A stretch of DNA of 64,000 nt from DASTCZ01 sp963704455 (GTDB lineage Bacteria; Acidobacteriota; Terriglobia; Acidiferrales; UBA7541): the NCBI GenBank assembly GCA_963704455.1, contig OY969905.1, positions 1,612,001-1,676,000 of the forward strand. Direction: 5' to 3'. The notes under the pieces are model-generated. The model saw nothing but the letters and a program-made list of their open reading frames with translations. It made no database searches and was not told where the DNA came from. Positions 1 to 8,423 of the stretch are shown in pieces. The translations under genes and the position numbers were made by a program. The first letter of the stretch is position 1. Every line of letters begins with the position of its first letter.

Positions 1-273
1 GGCACGCCGTACGAAAACCTCGACGGCTTCATGAAAAGTTCGCCGGTGAAATATTTGAAGAACGCGCACACTCCAACGCTGATTCTTCAGGGCGATGCCG
101 ATACCACCGATCCCATCGGACAGAGCGAGGAACTTTACCACGGCCTGAAGCATTACGGAGTCGAAGCGGAAATGGTCATCTACCCGCGCGAGCCTCACGG
201 CCTTCGCGAAGAAAAACATCTCGTGGATCGCCTCAACCGAATCGTCGCTTGGTACGAGGCGCACTTGAAGTGA
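1..273 (+). CDS. Prolyl oligopeptidase-family (S9) serine peptidase, C-terminal fragment
   Basis: The reading frame is open from the first base of the window and ends at TGA 271-273, so only the last 90 residues are visible. They contain the two C-terminal catalytic elements of an alpha/beta-hydrolase S9 peptidase. The acid loop is LILQGDADTTDP, where one of the Asp residues would be the triad acid. The histidine loop is YPREPHGLR. The spacing between them, followed by a short amphipathic C-terminal helix (VDRLNRIVAWYEAHL), is typical of acylaminoacyl-peptidase or DPP4-like S9 enzymes. These are often exported and degrade peptides, but the N-terminus is outside the window, so location cannot be judged. 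The gene converges on the aldehyde dehydrogenase gene, with 25 bp between the stops. Confidence 0.85.
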   Translation, partial: GTPYENLDGFMKSSPVKYLKNAHTPTLILQGDADTTDPIGQSEELYHGLKHYGVEAEMVIYPREPHGLREEKHLVDRLNRIVAWYEAHLK

Positions 274-298
274 CGCGGAAAAAGTTCACGAAACTGTT

Positions 299-1876
299 TC
301 ACGCGTGAAGCAAACTCGCGTCCACGCATAGCCCCGCAAGCCCCTCGATGCACGACGGCGGCCCCTGCACCACAAATCGCCGGTGATAAAGGAGCAGCGC
401 GCGCAGTCCCGCAAGTTCTTCGCCCCCGCCCGCGCGCCCCGGCCCTCCGTGCAAACAGCTCGGCACCACATTTCCGTGACCCGTCTGCTGGCCGCCCACG
501 GAGCTATCCACTACCATGATGCGCCCGTGCAAATCGCCGATGCCGAGCACTACCTCGCGCACAAAAGCAGCATCGTTAGAAAATATTGAGCCGACCAGCG
601 ATCCGAGTCCGCGCCGCACCAGCGCAATCAAATCCTCCGTCGAGTCATACGCGACGACCGTCGCTGCCGGGCCGAACACTTCCACGTCATGCACAAATTT
701 CGCGCCGCGTCCGTTCTCGCAGGCAAGAAGCGTCGGCGGCACAAACGCGCTCTTCTTTGGATCGGCGTCAATTGGTTGGAAATTGCTGCCGCCGTCAAAT
801 ATCACTTTGCATTCCTGTTTCAGCTTTGCAATCCCCTCAAAGCACGACGCCTGCTGCGCCTTATTCACCACAGGCCCCATTTTCACTTCCGCGTTTCGCG
901 GATTCCCCACTTTCACGCCGCCAAGCCGCGCCGCAATCGCTTCGCCGAGCGCAGTAAATTGTGCACGCGGCACAAACACGCGCCGAATGGCTGTGCACTT
1001 CTGCCCCGCCTTCAGAGTCATCTCTCGTACAACTTCCTTTACCAGCCCATCGAACACGTCCGTTCCGGGCGCGGCGTCCGGTCCGAGAATGGTCGAGTTG
1101 ATGCTGTCCGCTTCAATGTTTACTCGCACCGCGGCCCGCAGCACATTTGCATTTGATCGGATCCCGATTGCCGTCTGCGCCGAACCTGTAAACGAAATCA
1201 CATCCTCTTCGCGCACGTGCTCCGGAAGGTCGCGCGCCGAGCCGCACACAATTGAAATCGCGCCCGCCGGCAAAATATCCGCCTTTACAATGTCTTCCAC
1301 CATCCGTTGCGTGAGCCATGACGTCGCTGTCGCGGGCTTCACCACAATCGGCACGCCAGAAAGCAGCGCCGGTCCCGCCTTTTCACAGAATCCCCATGCC
1401 GGAAAATTGAACGCGTTGATGAACACCGCCGCGCCTTTTGCGGGCACAAGGAAATGCTGCGCCGCGAAGACGCCCGTTTTTGAAAGTGGCAGCGTCGCGC
1501 CTTCCTTCAACATTTTCCCGTCCGCAAGCGCCTTTCCGATCTTGGCGTAATACTTCACCGTATAGATCGCGCCATCAACGTCAAACGCTGCATCCGCCTG
1601 TGTCGCACCGGAATTAAGCTGTGAAATCCGGAAGTACTCGTCGCGGTTCGCGGTCAGCACGTCGCCAATCTTCGCCAGCATCTCCGCGCGTTCGCCGTAT
1701 GACCGCTGCCGCAACGCCGGCCCGCCGTGCATCCGCGCAAATCCCAGAGCCGCCGCCGTATCAATCCCTTGAGATGTCGCGCGCGTTAGTTCTTCTCCTG
1801 TCGCCGGATCAACAAGCGCATCCCCTGCGCTGGCGCCTTCCACCCATGCCCCGCCAACAAAATTTTTCAGTTTCAC
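299..1876 (-). CDS. boxD: 3,4-dehydroadipyl-CoA semialdehyde dehydrogenase (BoxD/PaaZ-type aldehyde dehydrogenase)
   Basis: This is a 525-residue aldehyde dehydrogenase of the PaaZ/BoxD branch, lacking the MaoC hydratase domain found at the end of full-length PaaZ. The branch is recognised by INAFNFPAWGFCEKAGPALLSG (quoted in part: NAFNFPAWGF, about residues 154-163), by VNIEADS with the general-base Glu255, by GQKCTAIRR with the nucleophile Cys294, and by LHGGPGRAGGGEELAGLR near the C-terminus. In the aerobic box pathway this enzyme oxidises the aldehyde released by BoxC to 3,4-dehydroadipate-CoA, using NADP+. The start is GTG at 1876, preceded by GGAGG four bases upstream. The gene is divergent from boxR and 182 bp from it, so the operator region between may control both. 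The PaaZ phenylacetate role is less likely because boxB and boxC lie next door. Confidence 0.85.
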   Translation of the reverse strand: MKLKNFVGGAWVEGASAGDALVDPATGEELTRATSQGIDTAAALGFARMHGGPALRQRSYGERAEMLAKIGDVLTANRDEYFRISQLNSGATQADAAFDVDGAIYTVKYYAKIGKALADGKMLKEGATLPLSKTGVFAAQHFLVPAKGAAVFINAFNFPAWGFCEKAGPALLSGVPIVVKPATATSWLTQRMVEDIVKADILPAGAISIVCGSARDLPEHVREEDVISFTGSAQTAIGIRSNANVLRAAVRVNIEADSINSTILGPDAAPGTDVFDGLVKEVVREMTLKAGQKCTAIRRVFVPRAQFTALGEAIAARLGGVKVGNPRNAEVKMGPVVNKAQQASCFEGIAKLKQECKVIFDGGSNFQPIDADPKKSAFVPPTLLACENGRGAKFVHDVEVFGPAATVVAYDSTEDLIALVRRGLGSLVGSIFSNDAAFVREVVLGIGDLHGRIMVVDSSVGGQQTGHGNVVPSCLHGGPGRAGGGEELAGLRALLLYHRRFVVQGPPSCIEGLAGLCVDASLLHA

Positions 1877-1982
1877 GTTTCCTCCCGCCCTGCTTGGCCC
1901 CCGCCAATTCTCTCAAGAATTCGCGCAGCTAGTAGTAACGGCGCGCCGCCGATAAATCAAGTTTCCTGACAAGAATACAATA

Positions 1983-2038
1983 TGCATCAGAATGCATGTT
2001 CCCATTGACAATTTCCCTGTCCCATGCATTATACTGCA
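1983..2038 (+). promoter_or_regulatory. boxR promoter with two BoxR/BzdR-type TGCA-N6-TGCA operators
   Basis: Two copies of TGCA-N6-TGCA lie at 1983-1996 (TGCATCAGAATGCA) and 2025-2038 (TGCATTATACTGCA). Between them is TTGACA at 2005-2010. The second site encloses TTATAC at 2029-2034, which is 18 bp downstream of TTGACA and fits a -10 box. TGCA-N6-TGCA is the operator motif described for BzdR, the paralogue of BoxR, in Azoarcus. A repressor bound at the second site would cover the -10 element. The site pair is read directly; its use by the adjacent regulator is inferred. Confidence 0.75.
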
Positions 2039-2058
2039 TTCATCGGGGATTTAATTTT

Positions 2059-3000
2059 ATGGCCGAGACAAACAACTCGCAGAACTCTGCATTCAGTGCC
2101 AATCGCGGCGCCGTTACTGAGAATGCGTTCCTTTCGCTGCTCGGAACCCGCATCCGTGAGTCGCGGGCGCGCCGCGGAATGACGCGAAAGCAACTTGCCG
2201 CCGAAGCGCATGTTTCCGAACGCCATCTCGCCCAACTGGAATCGGGCGAGGGAAATGTTTCTATCGTTTTGCTGCGACGAATTACCGCGGCTCTCAGCGT
2301 TTCACTTTCAGACTTTTTCACGACCGCGGCCGAACAATCACATGATGGCAATCCGCATGACGCAACAAATGGAGCGGCAGGCAGCACAATCGCGCGAATT
2401 CTTGACCGCATCCCTGCCGCAAAGCGCGAACAAATTGCTGCGCGACTGATGCGCGAATTCGCCGGAGCGGATTCCGCCCGTCGCAGCCGGATTGCACTAA
2501 TCGGATTGCGCGGCGCTGGCAAATCCACTCTCGGCGCAAAGCTCGCCAAAGAAATGAAGGTCCCTTTCATCGAGCTGGATCGCGAGATTGAGAAAGACGC
2601 ACGCATGCCGCTCGAAGAGATTTTTTCGCTCTACGGGCAATCCGGATATCGAAGGATAGAAAAGCGTTCGCTCGACCGTGTACTCCGCGAAAAAGAACGC
2701 GCAGTAATTTCCGTCGGCGGTGGTATCGTTTCTGAAAAAGAGACCTACGACGCGCTGCTCGCGAACTGCTTTGCCGTTTGGGTCAAGGCACAACCGGAAG
2801 AACATATGTCGCGCGTGGTTGCGCAGGGAGATCTTCGTGCGATGGCGGATAACAGTGAAGCGATGGAAGACTTGCGCCGGATTCTCGATGCGCGCGAACC
2901 TTTCTATCGCAAGGCGGACATGCACGTCGATACATCGGGAAAGACCGTCGAACAGAGTTTTCGCGAGCTAAAAAAATACTTGCTTCAGAAAAACAAGTAG
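2059..3000 (+). CDS. boxR: BoxR/BzdR-type transcriptional regulator (XRE HTH + shikimate kinase-like domain)
   Basis: The 313-residue protein has two parts. Residues about 30-86 form a Cro/XRE helix-turn-helix (RIRESRARRGMTRKQLA, then LAQLESGEGNVS). Residues about 143-310 resemble shikimate kinase, with the P-loop GLRGAGKST at 149-157, the ELDREIE segment at about 172 and the VISVGGGIV loop at about 217. This domain pair is the hallmark of BzdR and BoxR, repressors of benzoate degradation that are relieved by benzoyl-CoA bound to the kinase-like domain. The chosen ATG at 2059 follows the promoter and operators directly. A longer frame from 1996 would run through the operator sites and is rejected. 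boxC starts 8 bp after the stop, so the regulator is probably the first gene of the box operon and autoregulated. Confidence 0.9.
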   Translation: MAETNNSQNSAFSANRGAVTENAFLSLLGTRIRESRARRGMTRKQLAAEAHVSERHLAQLESGEGNVSIVLLRRITAALSVSLSDFFTTAAEQSHDGNPHDATNGAAGSTIARILDRIPAAKREQIAARLMREFAGADSARRSRIALIGLRGAGKSTLGAKLAKEMKVPFIELDREIEKDARMPLEEIFSLYGQSGYRRIEKRSLDRVLREKERAVISVGGGIVSEKETYDALLANCFAVWVKAQPEEHMSRVVAQGDLRAMADNSEAMEDLRRILDAREPFYRKADMHVDTSGKTVEQSFRELKKYLLQKNK

Positions 3001-3008
3001 GAGGACGA

Positions 3009-4691
3009 GTGGACGCAGGATTGGCTTCCGAAGCGCAGACAAACATTGCACCCGTGGACTATAGGACGGATCCATCGCAGTACCGGCATTGGAAACTCAC
3101 CTTTGATGGCCCGGTCGCCACGCTCACCATGGACGTGAATGAAGAGAAGGGTATCCGTCCCGGCTACAAATTGAAACTCAACTCCTACGATCTCGGCGTG
3201 GACATCGAGCTGTATGACGCGTTGCAACGGATTCGCTTCGAGCATCCGGAAGTCCGCAGTGTAATTCTCACAAGCGCCAAGAGCCGCATCTTCTGCTCAG
3301 GCGCGAATATTTATATGCTCGGTCTTTCCACTCACGCGTGGAAAGTAAATTTCTGCAAATTTACAAATGAAACGCGCAACGGAATCGAAGATTCCAGCGC
3401 GCATTCCGGATTGAAATTCCTCGCTGCGTTGAACGGCACTACTGCCGGTGGTGGATATGAGCTTGCTCTCGCCTGCGATGAAATTATCTTGGTGGATGAT
3501 CGTAACTCCGCCGTCAGTCTGCCTGAACTGCCGCTCCTCGGCGTTCTGCCCGGCACGGGCGGCCTTACGCGCGTTACCGACAAGCGCCGCGTTCGTCGCG
3601 ATCACGCCGACATCTTCTGTACGAATCCCGACGGCGTGCGCGGGCAGCGTGCGAAGGACTGGCGTCTTGTAGATGACGTCGTCAAGTCGCAACAATTCGC
3701 CGAGCACATCAAGCAGCGCGCGCTGAAGCTCGCCAAAGAAAGCGATCGCCCCGCAAATGCGAAAGGCGTCGCGCTCACTCCTCTCAAGCGCGCCATTGAC
3801 GATGCCGGTTATCACTACGAATTTGTGGACGTTCAACTCGACAGCGAAGCTCGCACCGCAACCTTCATAGTTCGCGGCCCAAAAGCGGACGCACACAAAT
3901 CAGTGGATGCGGCTTTGGCTGCAGGCGCAGCATGGTGGCCGCTGCAAATGGCGCGCGAATTAGACGACGCCATCCTCAGCCTGCGCACAAACGAACTCGA
4001 ACTCGGCCTGTGGATTTTCCGCGCAATGGGTGATTCCGCAGCCGTCCTCGCGATGGACGATTTTATCCTTGCCCATCAGGAAAACTGGTTCATCCGCGAA
4101 GTGCTCGGCATGATGCGCCGCACCTTCGCGCGCCTTGACGTTACCTCGCGCTCGATTTTCGCCTTCATCGAGCCGGGCACCTGCTTCACCGGCACGCTCG
4201 CGGAACTGGCCCTCGCCGCGGATCGCGTTTACATGCTCGATTCACAGGAAGCACAAGCGCCCGCCGCGGTCACACTTTCCGGCATGAATTTCGGCCCGCT
4301 GCCGATGGTCAATCACCTCTCGCGTCTCGCTGCGCGTTTCCAGCGCGACCCCGGGCAGATGGAATCGCTGCGCAAATTAATCGGCAAGCCACTCGCGCCC
4401 CGCGAAGCGCTCGAGGCAGGCGTCGTCACGGCCGCGCCTGACGACCTAGACTGGAAAGATGAGGTGCGCCAGGCCATCGAGTCGCGGGTCGCGCTCTCGC
4501 CCGACGGCCTCACAGGCCTCGAATCAAACTTGCGCTTCGGTTTGCCCGAAACAAAGGAATCCCGAATTTTTGGGCGCCTTTCCGCGTGGCAGAATTGGAT
4601 TTTCATCCGTCCGAATGCGGTGGGCCCGAGCGGCGCGCTGAAGGTTTATGGCACCGGAGCGCCCGTAAAATTTAATTGGGAACGTGTTTAG
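3009..4691 (+). CDS. boxC: 2,3-epoxybenzoyl-CoA dihydrolase (BoxC)
   Basis: This 560-residue protein is a long member of the crotonase superfamily, matching the usual BoxC length of about 550. It opens with the family-type segment YRHWKLTFDG, and has the oxyanion-hole segment FCSGANIYMLG at 95-105 and the second crotonase element NGTTAGGGYELALACDE at about 142-158. A second crotonase-like half follows from about residue 300 (LGLWIFRAMGD, FAFIEPGTCFTG). BoxC opens the ring of 2,3-epoxybenzoyl-CoA hydrolytically, giving 3,4-dehydroadipyl-CoA semialdehyde and formate in the cytoplasm. The start is GTG at 3009 with a strong AGGAGG just upstream that overlaps the end of boxR. boxB follows with a 14-bp gap, so boxR-boxC-boxB form one transcription unit. 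Confidence 0.93.
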   Translation: MDAGLASEAQTNIAPVDYRTDPSQYRHWKLTFDGPVATLTMDVNEEKGIRPGYKLKLNSYDLGVDIELYDALQRIRFEHPEVRSVILTSAKSRIFCSGANIYMLGLSTHAWKVNFCKFTNETRNGIEDSSAHSGLKFLAALNGTTAGGGYELALACDEIILVDDRNSAVSLPELPLLGVLPGTGGLTRVTDKRRVRRDHADIFCTNPDGVRGQRAKDWRLVDDVVKSQQFAEHIKQRALKLAKESDRPANAKGVALTPLKRAIDDAGYHYEFVDVQLDSEARTATFIVRGPKADAHKSVDAALAAGAAWWPLQMARELDDAILSLRTNELELGLWIFRAMGDSAAVLAMDDFILAHQENWFIREVLGMMRRTFARLDVTSRSIFAFIEPGTCFTGTLAELALAADRVYMLDSQEAQAPAAVTLSGMNFGPLPMVNHLSRLAARFQRDPGQMESLRKLIGKPLAPREALEAGVVTAAPDDLDWKDEVRQAIESRVALSPDGLTGLESNLRFGLPETKESRIFGRLSAWQNWIFIRPNAVGPSGALKVYGTGAPVKFNWERV

Positions 4692-4705
4692 TCCCCGGAG
4701 AAAAA

Positions 4706-6130
4706 ATGATCGACTATATCGATAAGATTCCGAACAACGTGGACCTTGGCCGTGACAAGGTGCTCCAACGCGCCCTCGAACACTGGCAGCCCGCCTACAT
4801 GGGCTGGTGGTATGACATGGGCCCGAGCGAAAGCCACGCGCTCGAAGTGTATTTGCGCACGGCGATCAGTGTGGAACCGGACGGCTGGGCGAAATTCGGC
4901 TATGTGAAAATGCCGGAATACCGCTGGGGAATTTTCCTCCAGCCGCGCGACGAAACGCGCCGGGTGAATTTCGGCACGCACAAGGGGCAGCCCTCGTGGC
5001 AGGAGGTTCCAGGCGAATACCGCTCGACGCTGCGCCGCATCATCGTCACGCAGGGTGACACCGAGCCTGCCTCCGTTGAACAGCAGCGCATGCTCGGCTT
5101 CTCATGCCCTTCCCTCTATGACTTGCGAAATATTTTCCAGGTCAACGTGGAAGAAGGCCGCCACCTCTGGGCCATGGTCTATCTGCTGCATAGATATTTC
5201 GGGCGCGATGGCCGCGAAGAGGCCGAAGCATTGCTTGCGCGCCGCTCGGGTGACGCGGACAACCCGCGCATCCTCGGCGCATTCAATGAGCCGACTCCGG
5301 ACTGGCTCGCATTCTTCATGTTCACATTCTTCACAGATCGCGACGGTAAGTATCAACTCTGCGCCCTCGCCGAATCGGGCTTCGATCCCCTCGCGCGAAC
5401 CTGCCGCTTCATGCTCACCGAAGAAGCGCACCATATGTTCGTTGGCGAAACGGGCGTAAGCCGGATTGTCCAGCGCACCTGCGATGTAATGAAGGAAAAC
5501 AAAATTGATAATCCCTCCGATGTCCGCGCAATGGGCGTAATTGATTTGCAGACCATTCAGCGCTATATCAATTTCCATTTCAGCGTGACGATTGACCTCT
5601 ACGGTTCGGACGTCTCTTCCAACGCTGCGAATTATTATTCCAATGGCCTGAAGGGCCGCTTCGAGGAGACGAAGATCAATGATGACCACGTGCTCGCCGA
5701 AGCGGATTACCCCGTGTGGGAAGTCATTGGAACCAATGTCGTCATGAAAAAAGTCCCCGCGCTGACCGCGCTCAACGAACGGCTGCGCGACGATTACATC
5801 AAGGAAGTCGAAGGCGGCGTGGGCCGCTGGAACCGAATTATCGAGAAGGCCGGGATTCCATTCCGCCTGCGCCTCCCGCATAAGGGCTTTCACCGCGCCA
5901 TCGGCAATTTCGCCGGGCACCACATCTCGATTGACGGCGAAGTCCTCACCAAAGAGCAATGGGAGAAGGGCGCATCGGAATGGCTGCCAAGCAAGGCAGA
6001 CCACGCCTACGTGCAATCACTGATGGCGGGGCGTGTGGTCGAACTCGGCAAATTCGCGAACTGGATTGCGCCGCCTGCGCGCGGCATTAACAATAACCCG
6101 CTGAACTTCGAGTACGTCCGCTTCAACTAA
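4706..6130 (+). CDS. boxB: Benzoyl-CoA 2,3-epoxidase, oxygenase subunit BoxB
   Basis: BoxB is a diiron monooxygenase that epoxidises benzoyl-CoA at carbons 2 and 3 with O2. The 474-residue length equals the family norm. Carboxylate and histidine ligands expected for a class I diiron centre are visible: Glu120 (GDTE), Glu150 and His153 (EEGRH), Asp211 (FFTDRD), and Glu240 and His243 (EEAHH). The paired E-x-x-H motifs on separate helices are diagnostic. The ATG at 4706 is chosen because GGAG lies 7 bp upstream and MIDYIDKIPNNV is the expected N-terminus. An upstream ATG at 4676 would overlap boxC. The enzyme needs two electrons from a reductase, normally BoxA. Here a separate ferredoxin and ferredoxin reductase follow 117 bp downstream. 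Confidence 0.95.
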   Translation: MIDYIDKIPNNVDLGRDKVLQRALEHWQPAYMGWWYDMGPSESHALEVYLRTAISVEPDGWAKFGYVKMPEYRWGIFLQPRDETRRVNFGTHKGQPSWQEVPGEYRSTLRRIIVTQGDTEPASVEQQRMLGFSCPSLYDLRNIFQVNVEEGRHLWAMVYLLHRYFGRDGREEAEALLARRSGDADNPRILGAFNEPTPDWLAFFMFTFFTDRDGKYQLCALAESGFDPLARTCRFMLTEEAHHMFVGETGVSRIVQRTCDVMKENKIDNPSDVRAMGVIDLQTIQRYINFHFSVTIDLYGSDVSSNAANYYSNGLKGRFEETKINDDHVLAEADYPVWEVIGTNVVMKKVPALTALNERLRDDYIKEVEGGVGRWNRIIEKAGIPFRLRLPHKGFHRAIGNFAGHHISIDGEVLTKEQWEKGASEWLPSKADHAYVQSLMAGRVVELGKFANWIAPPARGINNNPLNFEYVRFN

Positions 6131-6247
6131 TTCATAGGTTCCGTAATGGGCGCGCTTGGCCGTGCCCCCCGCGGCGCAGGCAAAATTCTGCGCTTGCATC
6201 GCCGTTAAAAAAAGTACATACCGTCACTCTGAAAAGGTGCCTTGTTC

Positions 6248-6571
6248 ATGCCGAAGGTGATTTATGTATCGCATGCAGGAGTGTCGCGCGAAGTGGACGT
6301 GCCCATCGGCATGACGGTGATGAATGCTGCGCTGAAAAACGGCATTGACGGCATCATCGCGGAATGCGGCGGCGTGTGTATGTGCTCGACATGTCACGTT
6401 TACGTGGATGAGAAGTTTTTCAGCAAGCTGCCTCCCGCGCAAGACACCGAGGAAGCCGTGCTCGAAATCGCCGCCGAGGAGCGCAAGCCCACCAGCCGCT
6501 TGAGTTGCCAGATCAAAGTCACGGAAGACTTGGACGGATTGATCGTTCGGCTTCCTGAGAAGCAGCGATGA
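6248..6571 (+). CDS. [2Fe-2S] ferredoxin, putidaredoxin/adrenodoxin type
   Basis: This is a 107-residue ferredoxin with the vertebrate/bacterial P450-type cluster motif. Cys40, Cys46 and Cys49 give C-x5-C-x2-C (within AECGGVCMCSTCHVYV), and Cys87 (RLSCQI) is the fourth ligand. An additional Cys44 sits inside the cluster loop, where most relatives have Ser or Ala. The C-terminal LDGLIVRLPE is also typical. Such proteins shuttle electrons from an FAD reductase to a monooxygenase. The ATG at 6248 gives the canonical N-terminus MPKVIYV. A TTG six bases upstream is possible. It overlaps the reductase start (ATGATG) by 4 bp, so the two are coupled. The partner oxygenase is inferred to be BoxB; a P450 elsewhere in the genome cannot be excluded. 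Confidence 0.9.
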   Translation: MPKVIYVSHAGVSREVDVPIGMTVMNAALKNGIDGIIAECGGVCMCSTCHVYVDEKFFSKLPPAQDTEEAVLEIAAEERKPTSRLSCQIKVTEDLDGLIVRLPEKQR

Positions 6572-7827
6572 TGCGCGCCGGAACTATTATTGTCGGCACC
6601 GGGCAGGCGGGATTTCAAACCGCCGCGTCCCTGCGCGCCGATGGCTACCTCGAGCCGATCACTTTGATCGGCGAAGAACCGCACATCCCCTACCAGCGCC
6701 CGCCGTTGTCAAAAGGATTTCTCCTCGGCAAGCAGGATGCCGATAGCATCGAGCTGCGCCCTGCCGCATTTTTCAACGACCATCAGATCATTCTCCTCGC
6801 TGGCGAAAGGGTCCGCGCGATTTCAAGGGGCAGGCGCATGGTTGAAATCGAGTCCGGCGGCCAGCTTTCCTACGATTCTCTGGTTCTTGCGACCGGTGCG
6901 TGCAATCGGTTGTTGAAAGTAGACGGCGCGGAACTGGATGGAGTTCTGTATCTGCGTTCGCTCGCAGAAGCCATTCTTATCAAAGAGCATCTCGTGGCCT
7001 CACAGAAAGTTGTCGTCATTGGCGGCGGCTTCATCGGCCTCGAATTGGCTGCCGTCGCGTCGCAGCTCGGAAAAAATGTCACGGTCGTCGAAGCATTGCC
7101 GCGCCTGATGTCACGCGTTGTCGCGCCGGTCATTTCTGATTTCTTCCGCGAATATCACGCAAGCCAGGGCGTAAGAATCCTTTGCGGCAAATCGGTCACG
7201 CAGATCTTCGGCGACGGCGGCAAAGTCCGCGGAGTGCGCCTCGCCACCGGCGAGGATATTCCCGCCGACCTCGTGCTAATCGGAATCGGAATCATCCCAA
7301 GCACTGAATTGGCGGCCACAGCCGCGCTCCCCGTCTCGAATGGAATTTCCGTGAATGAATTCCTGCAAACCGCTGACCCGGACATTTTCGCCATCGGTGA
7401 TTGCGCCGAATATCCAAACGAATTCGCGGGTGGCCGGATCCGCCTCGAATCCGTGCAGAATGCCGCCGACCAGGCCCAATGCGTTGCCGCGGCAATCGCC
7501 GGGCATCCTGCTCCCTACAAAGCCCTTCCGTGGTTCTGGACGGACCAATTCGAGATAAAACTTCAAATGGCCGGGATTTCCTCGGGACACGATCGCGTCG
7601 TAATGCGCGGCACTGCTGAATCGCGGAAATTTTCCATTTTTTATTTCAGGAGAGAGAAGTTAATCGCGATTGACTCCATCAATCGCCCGCTGGATCACAT
7701 GATAGGGCGTAGGCTCATCGCCGCGGGCTCCCCGGTGACACCGGAACTGGCCGCCGACGAGAACGCTGACCTGAAGAAACTCGCCATCACATCCGAGTTC
7801 GCGCCACATGGCAATTCCCCCATTTAG
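6568..7827 (+). CDS. Ferredoxin reductase, putidaredoxin/rhodocoxin reductase type (FAD/NAD(P)-dependent)
   Basis: The 419-residue flavoprotein has two Rossmann dinucleotide folds. An FAD-binding VGTGQAG lies at about 9-15. An NAD-binding VVVIGGGFIGLELAA lies at about 148-162. PYQRPPLSKGFL near residue 41 and the second FAD motif DIFAIGDCAEYP near 268 place it among the rhodocoxin, putidaredoxin and BphA4 reductases. It would oxidise NAD(P)H and pass electrons to the ferredoxin encoded immediately upstream, whose stop codon it overlaps. Its end overlaps the convergent FMN reductase gene by 4 bp. As no BoxA-like fused reductase is present in the window, I infer that this pair may serve BoxB, but the sequence does not prove it. 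Confidence 0.9.
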   Translation: MMRAGTIIVGTGQAGFQTAASLRADGYLEPITLIGEEPHIPYQRPPLSKGFLLGKQDADSIELRPAAFFNDHQIILLAGERVRAISRGRRMVEIESGGQLSYDSLVLATGACNRLLKVDGAELDGVLYLRSLAEAILIKEHLVASQKVVVIGGGFIGLELAAVASQLGKNVTVVEALPRLMSRVVAPVISDFFREYHASQGVRILCGKSVTQIFGDGGKVRGVRLATGEDIPADLVLIGIGIIPSTELAATAALPVSNGISVNEFLQTADPDIFAIGDCAEYPNEFAGGRIRLESVQNAADQAQCVAAAIAGHPAPYKALPWFWTDQFEIKLQMAGISSGHDRVVMRGTAESRKFSIFYFRREKLIAIDSINRPLDHMIGRRLIAAGSPVTPELAADENADLKKLAITSEFAPHGNSPI

Positions 7828-8423
7828 CTTCTGTAAGCGGCGGCAAATGTGTGCGGTTCCGGGCTCGCCCGATCCATCAGAAACTGCCGGCGGATGATCG
7901 CGCCGTAAGTCACCAGATCGCGCGCCATCATTTTGAACCTTTCCTCGATGCGCGGGTTGGTCACCACTCCATTCTTGTCGAAATCCGAGTCTCCGTCGAA
8001 CGAAACTCCGTAAGGCATGCTCCATCCGTAGCATTGCCGGACGACGGTGCGCATCTGGTCCATCACCGTCAGCCCCTTTTCATGCGACGAGCAGATGTAC
8101 CCAAAAAGTTTTCCCGCGCACTCCTCCCAATTGTAATCAAGGAAGTTTTTCATCGCGCCGGACATCGAGCCATGATAATCCGGCGACGACAGCACGATTG
8201 TGTCGGCCCACTCCATGTCCTTTCCCAGCGCATCTTCCGCGGCGGAGGCTTCCTCGCGGTCCGGTCTGTAAAACGGTAAATCCAATTCGCGCAGGTCGAG
8301 AAGGTGCGTTTCGGCGCCGCGAATTTGCGCGGATTCCAGCACCAGCTTCAGCGCCCGCGAACTGCGGGAATGCGATCGCAGACTCCCGCTTACTCCCAAG
8401 ACACGAAGTATTCGCTCGGTCAT
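7824..8423 (-). CDS. NAD(P)H-dependent FMN reductase-family flavoprotein
   Basis: The 199-residue protein belongs to the flavodoxin-like NADPH-dependent FMN reductase family. It has the FMN phosphate-binding loop GVSGSLRSHSRSSRAL at residues 9-24 and the flavin-contact segment LSSPDYHGSMSGAMKNFLDY at about 79-98. Relatives reduce free FMN, quinones, azo dyes or chromate with NAD(P)H, so the physiological substrate cannot be deduced. It runs against the box operon and overlaps the end of the ferredoxin reductase gene by 4 bp, so it is probably not co-regulated with it. About 239 bp without a gene separate its start from the MFS gene; that stretch holds a small hairpin just before the MFS start but no convincing promoter. 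Confidence 0.85.
   Translation of the reverse strand: MTERILRVLGVSGSLRSHSRSSRALKLVLESAQIRGAETHLLDLRELDLPFYRPDREEASAAEDALGKDMEWADTIVLSSPDYHGSMSGAMKNFLDYNWEECAGKLFGYICSSHEKGLTVMDQMRTVVRQCYGWSMPYGVSFDGDSDFDKNGVVTNPRIEERFKMMARDLVTYGAIIRRQFLMDRASPEPHTFAAAYRS

Noticed and set aside
516..1550. Long plus-strand open frame (344 codons) opposite boxD
   Set aside because: Antisense shadow. The translation is Ser/Pro/Thr-rich without domain features, while the minus strand gives a full aldehyde dehydrogenase with catalytic residues.
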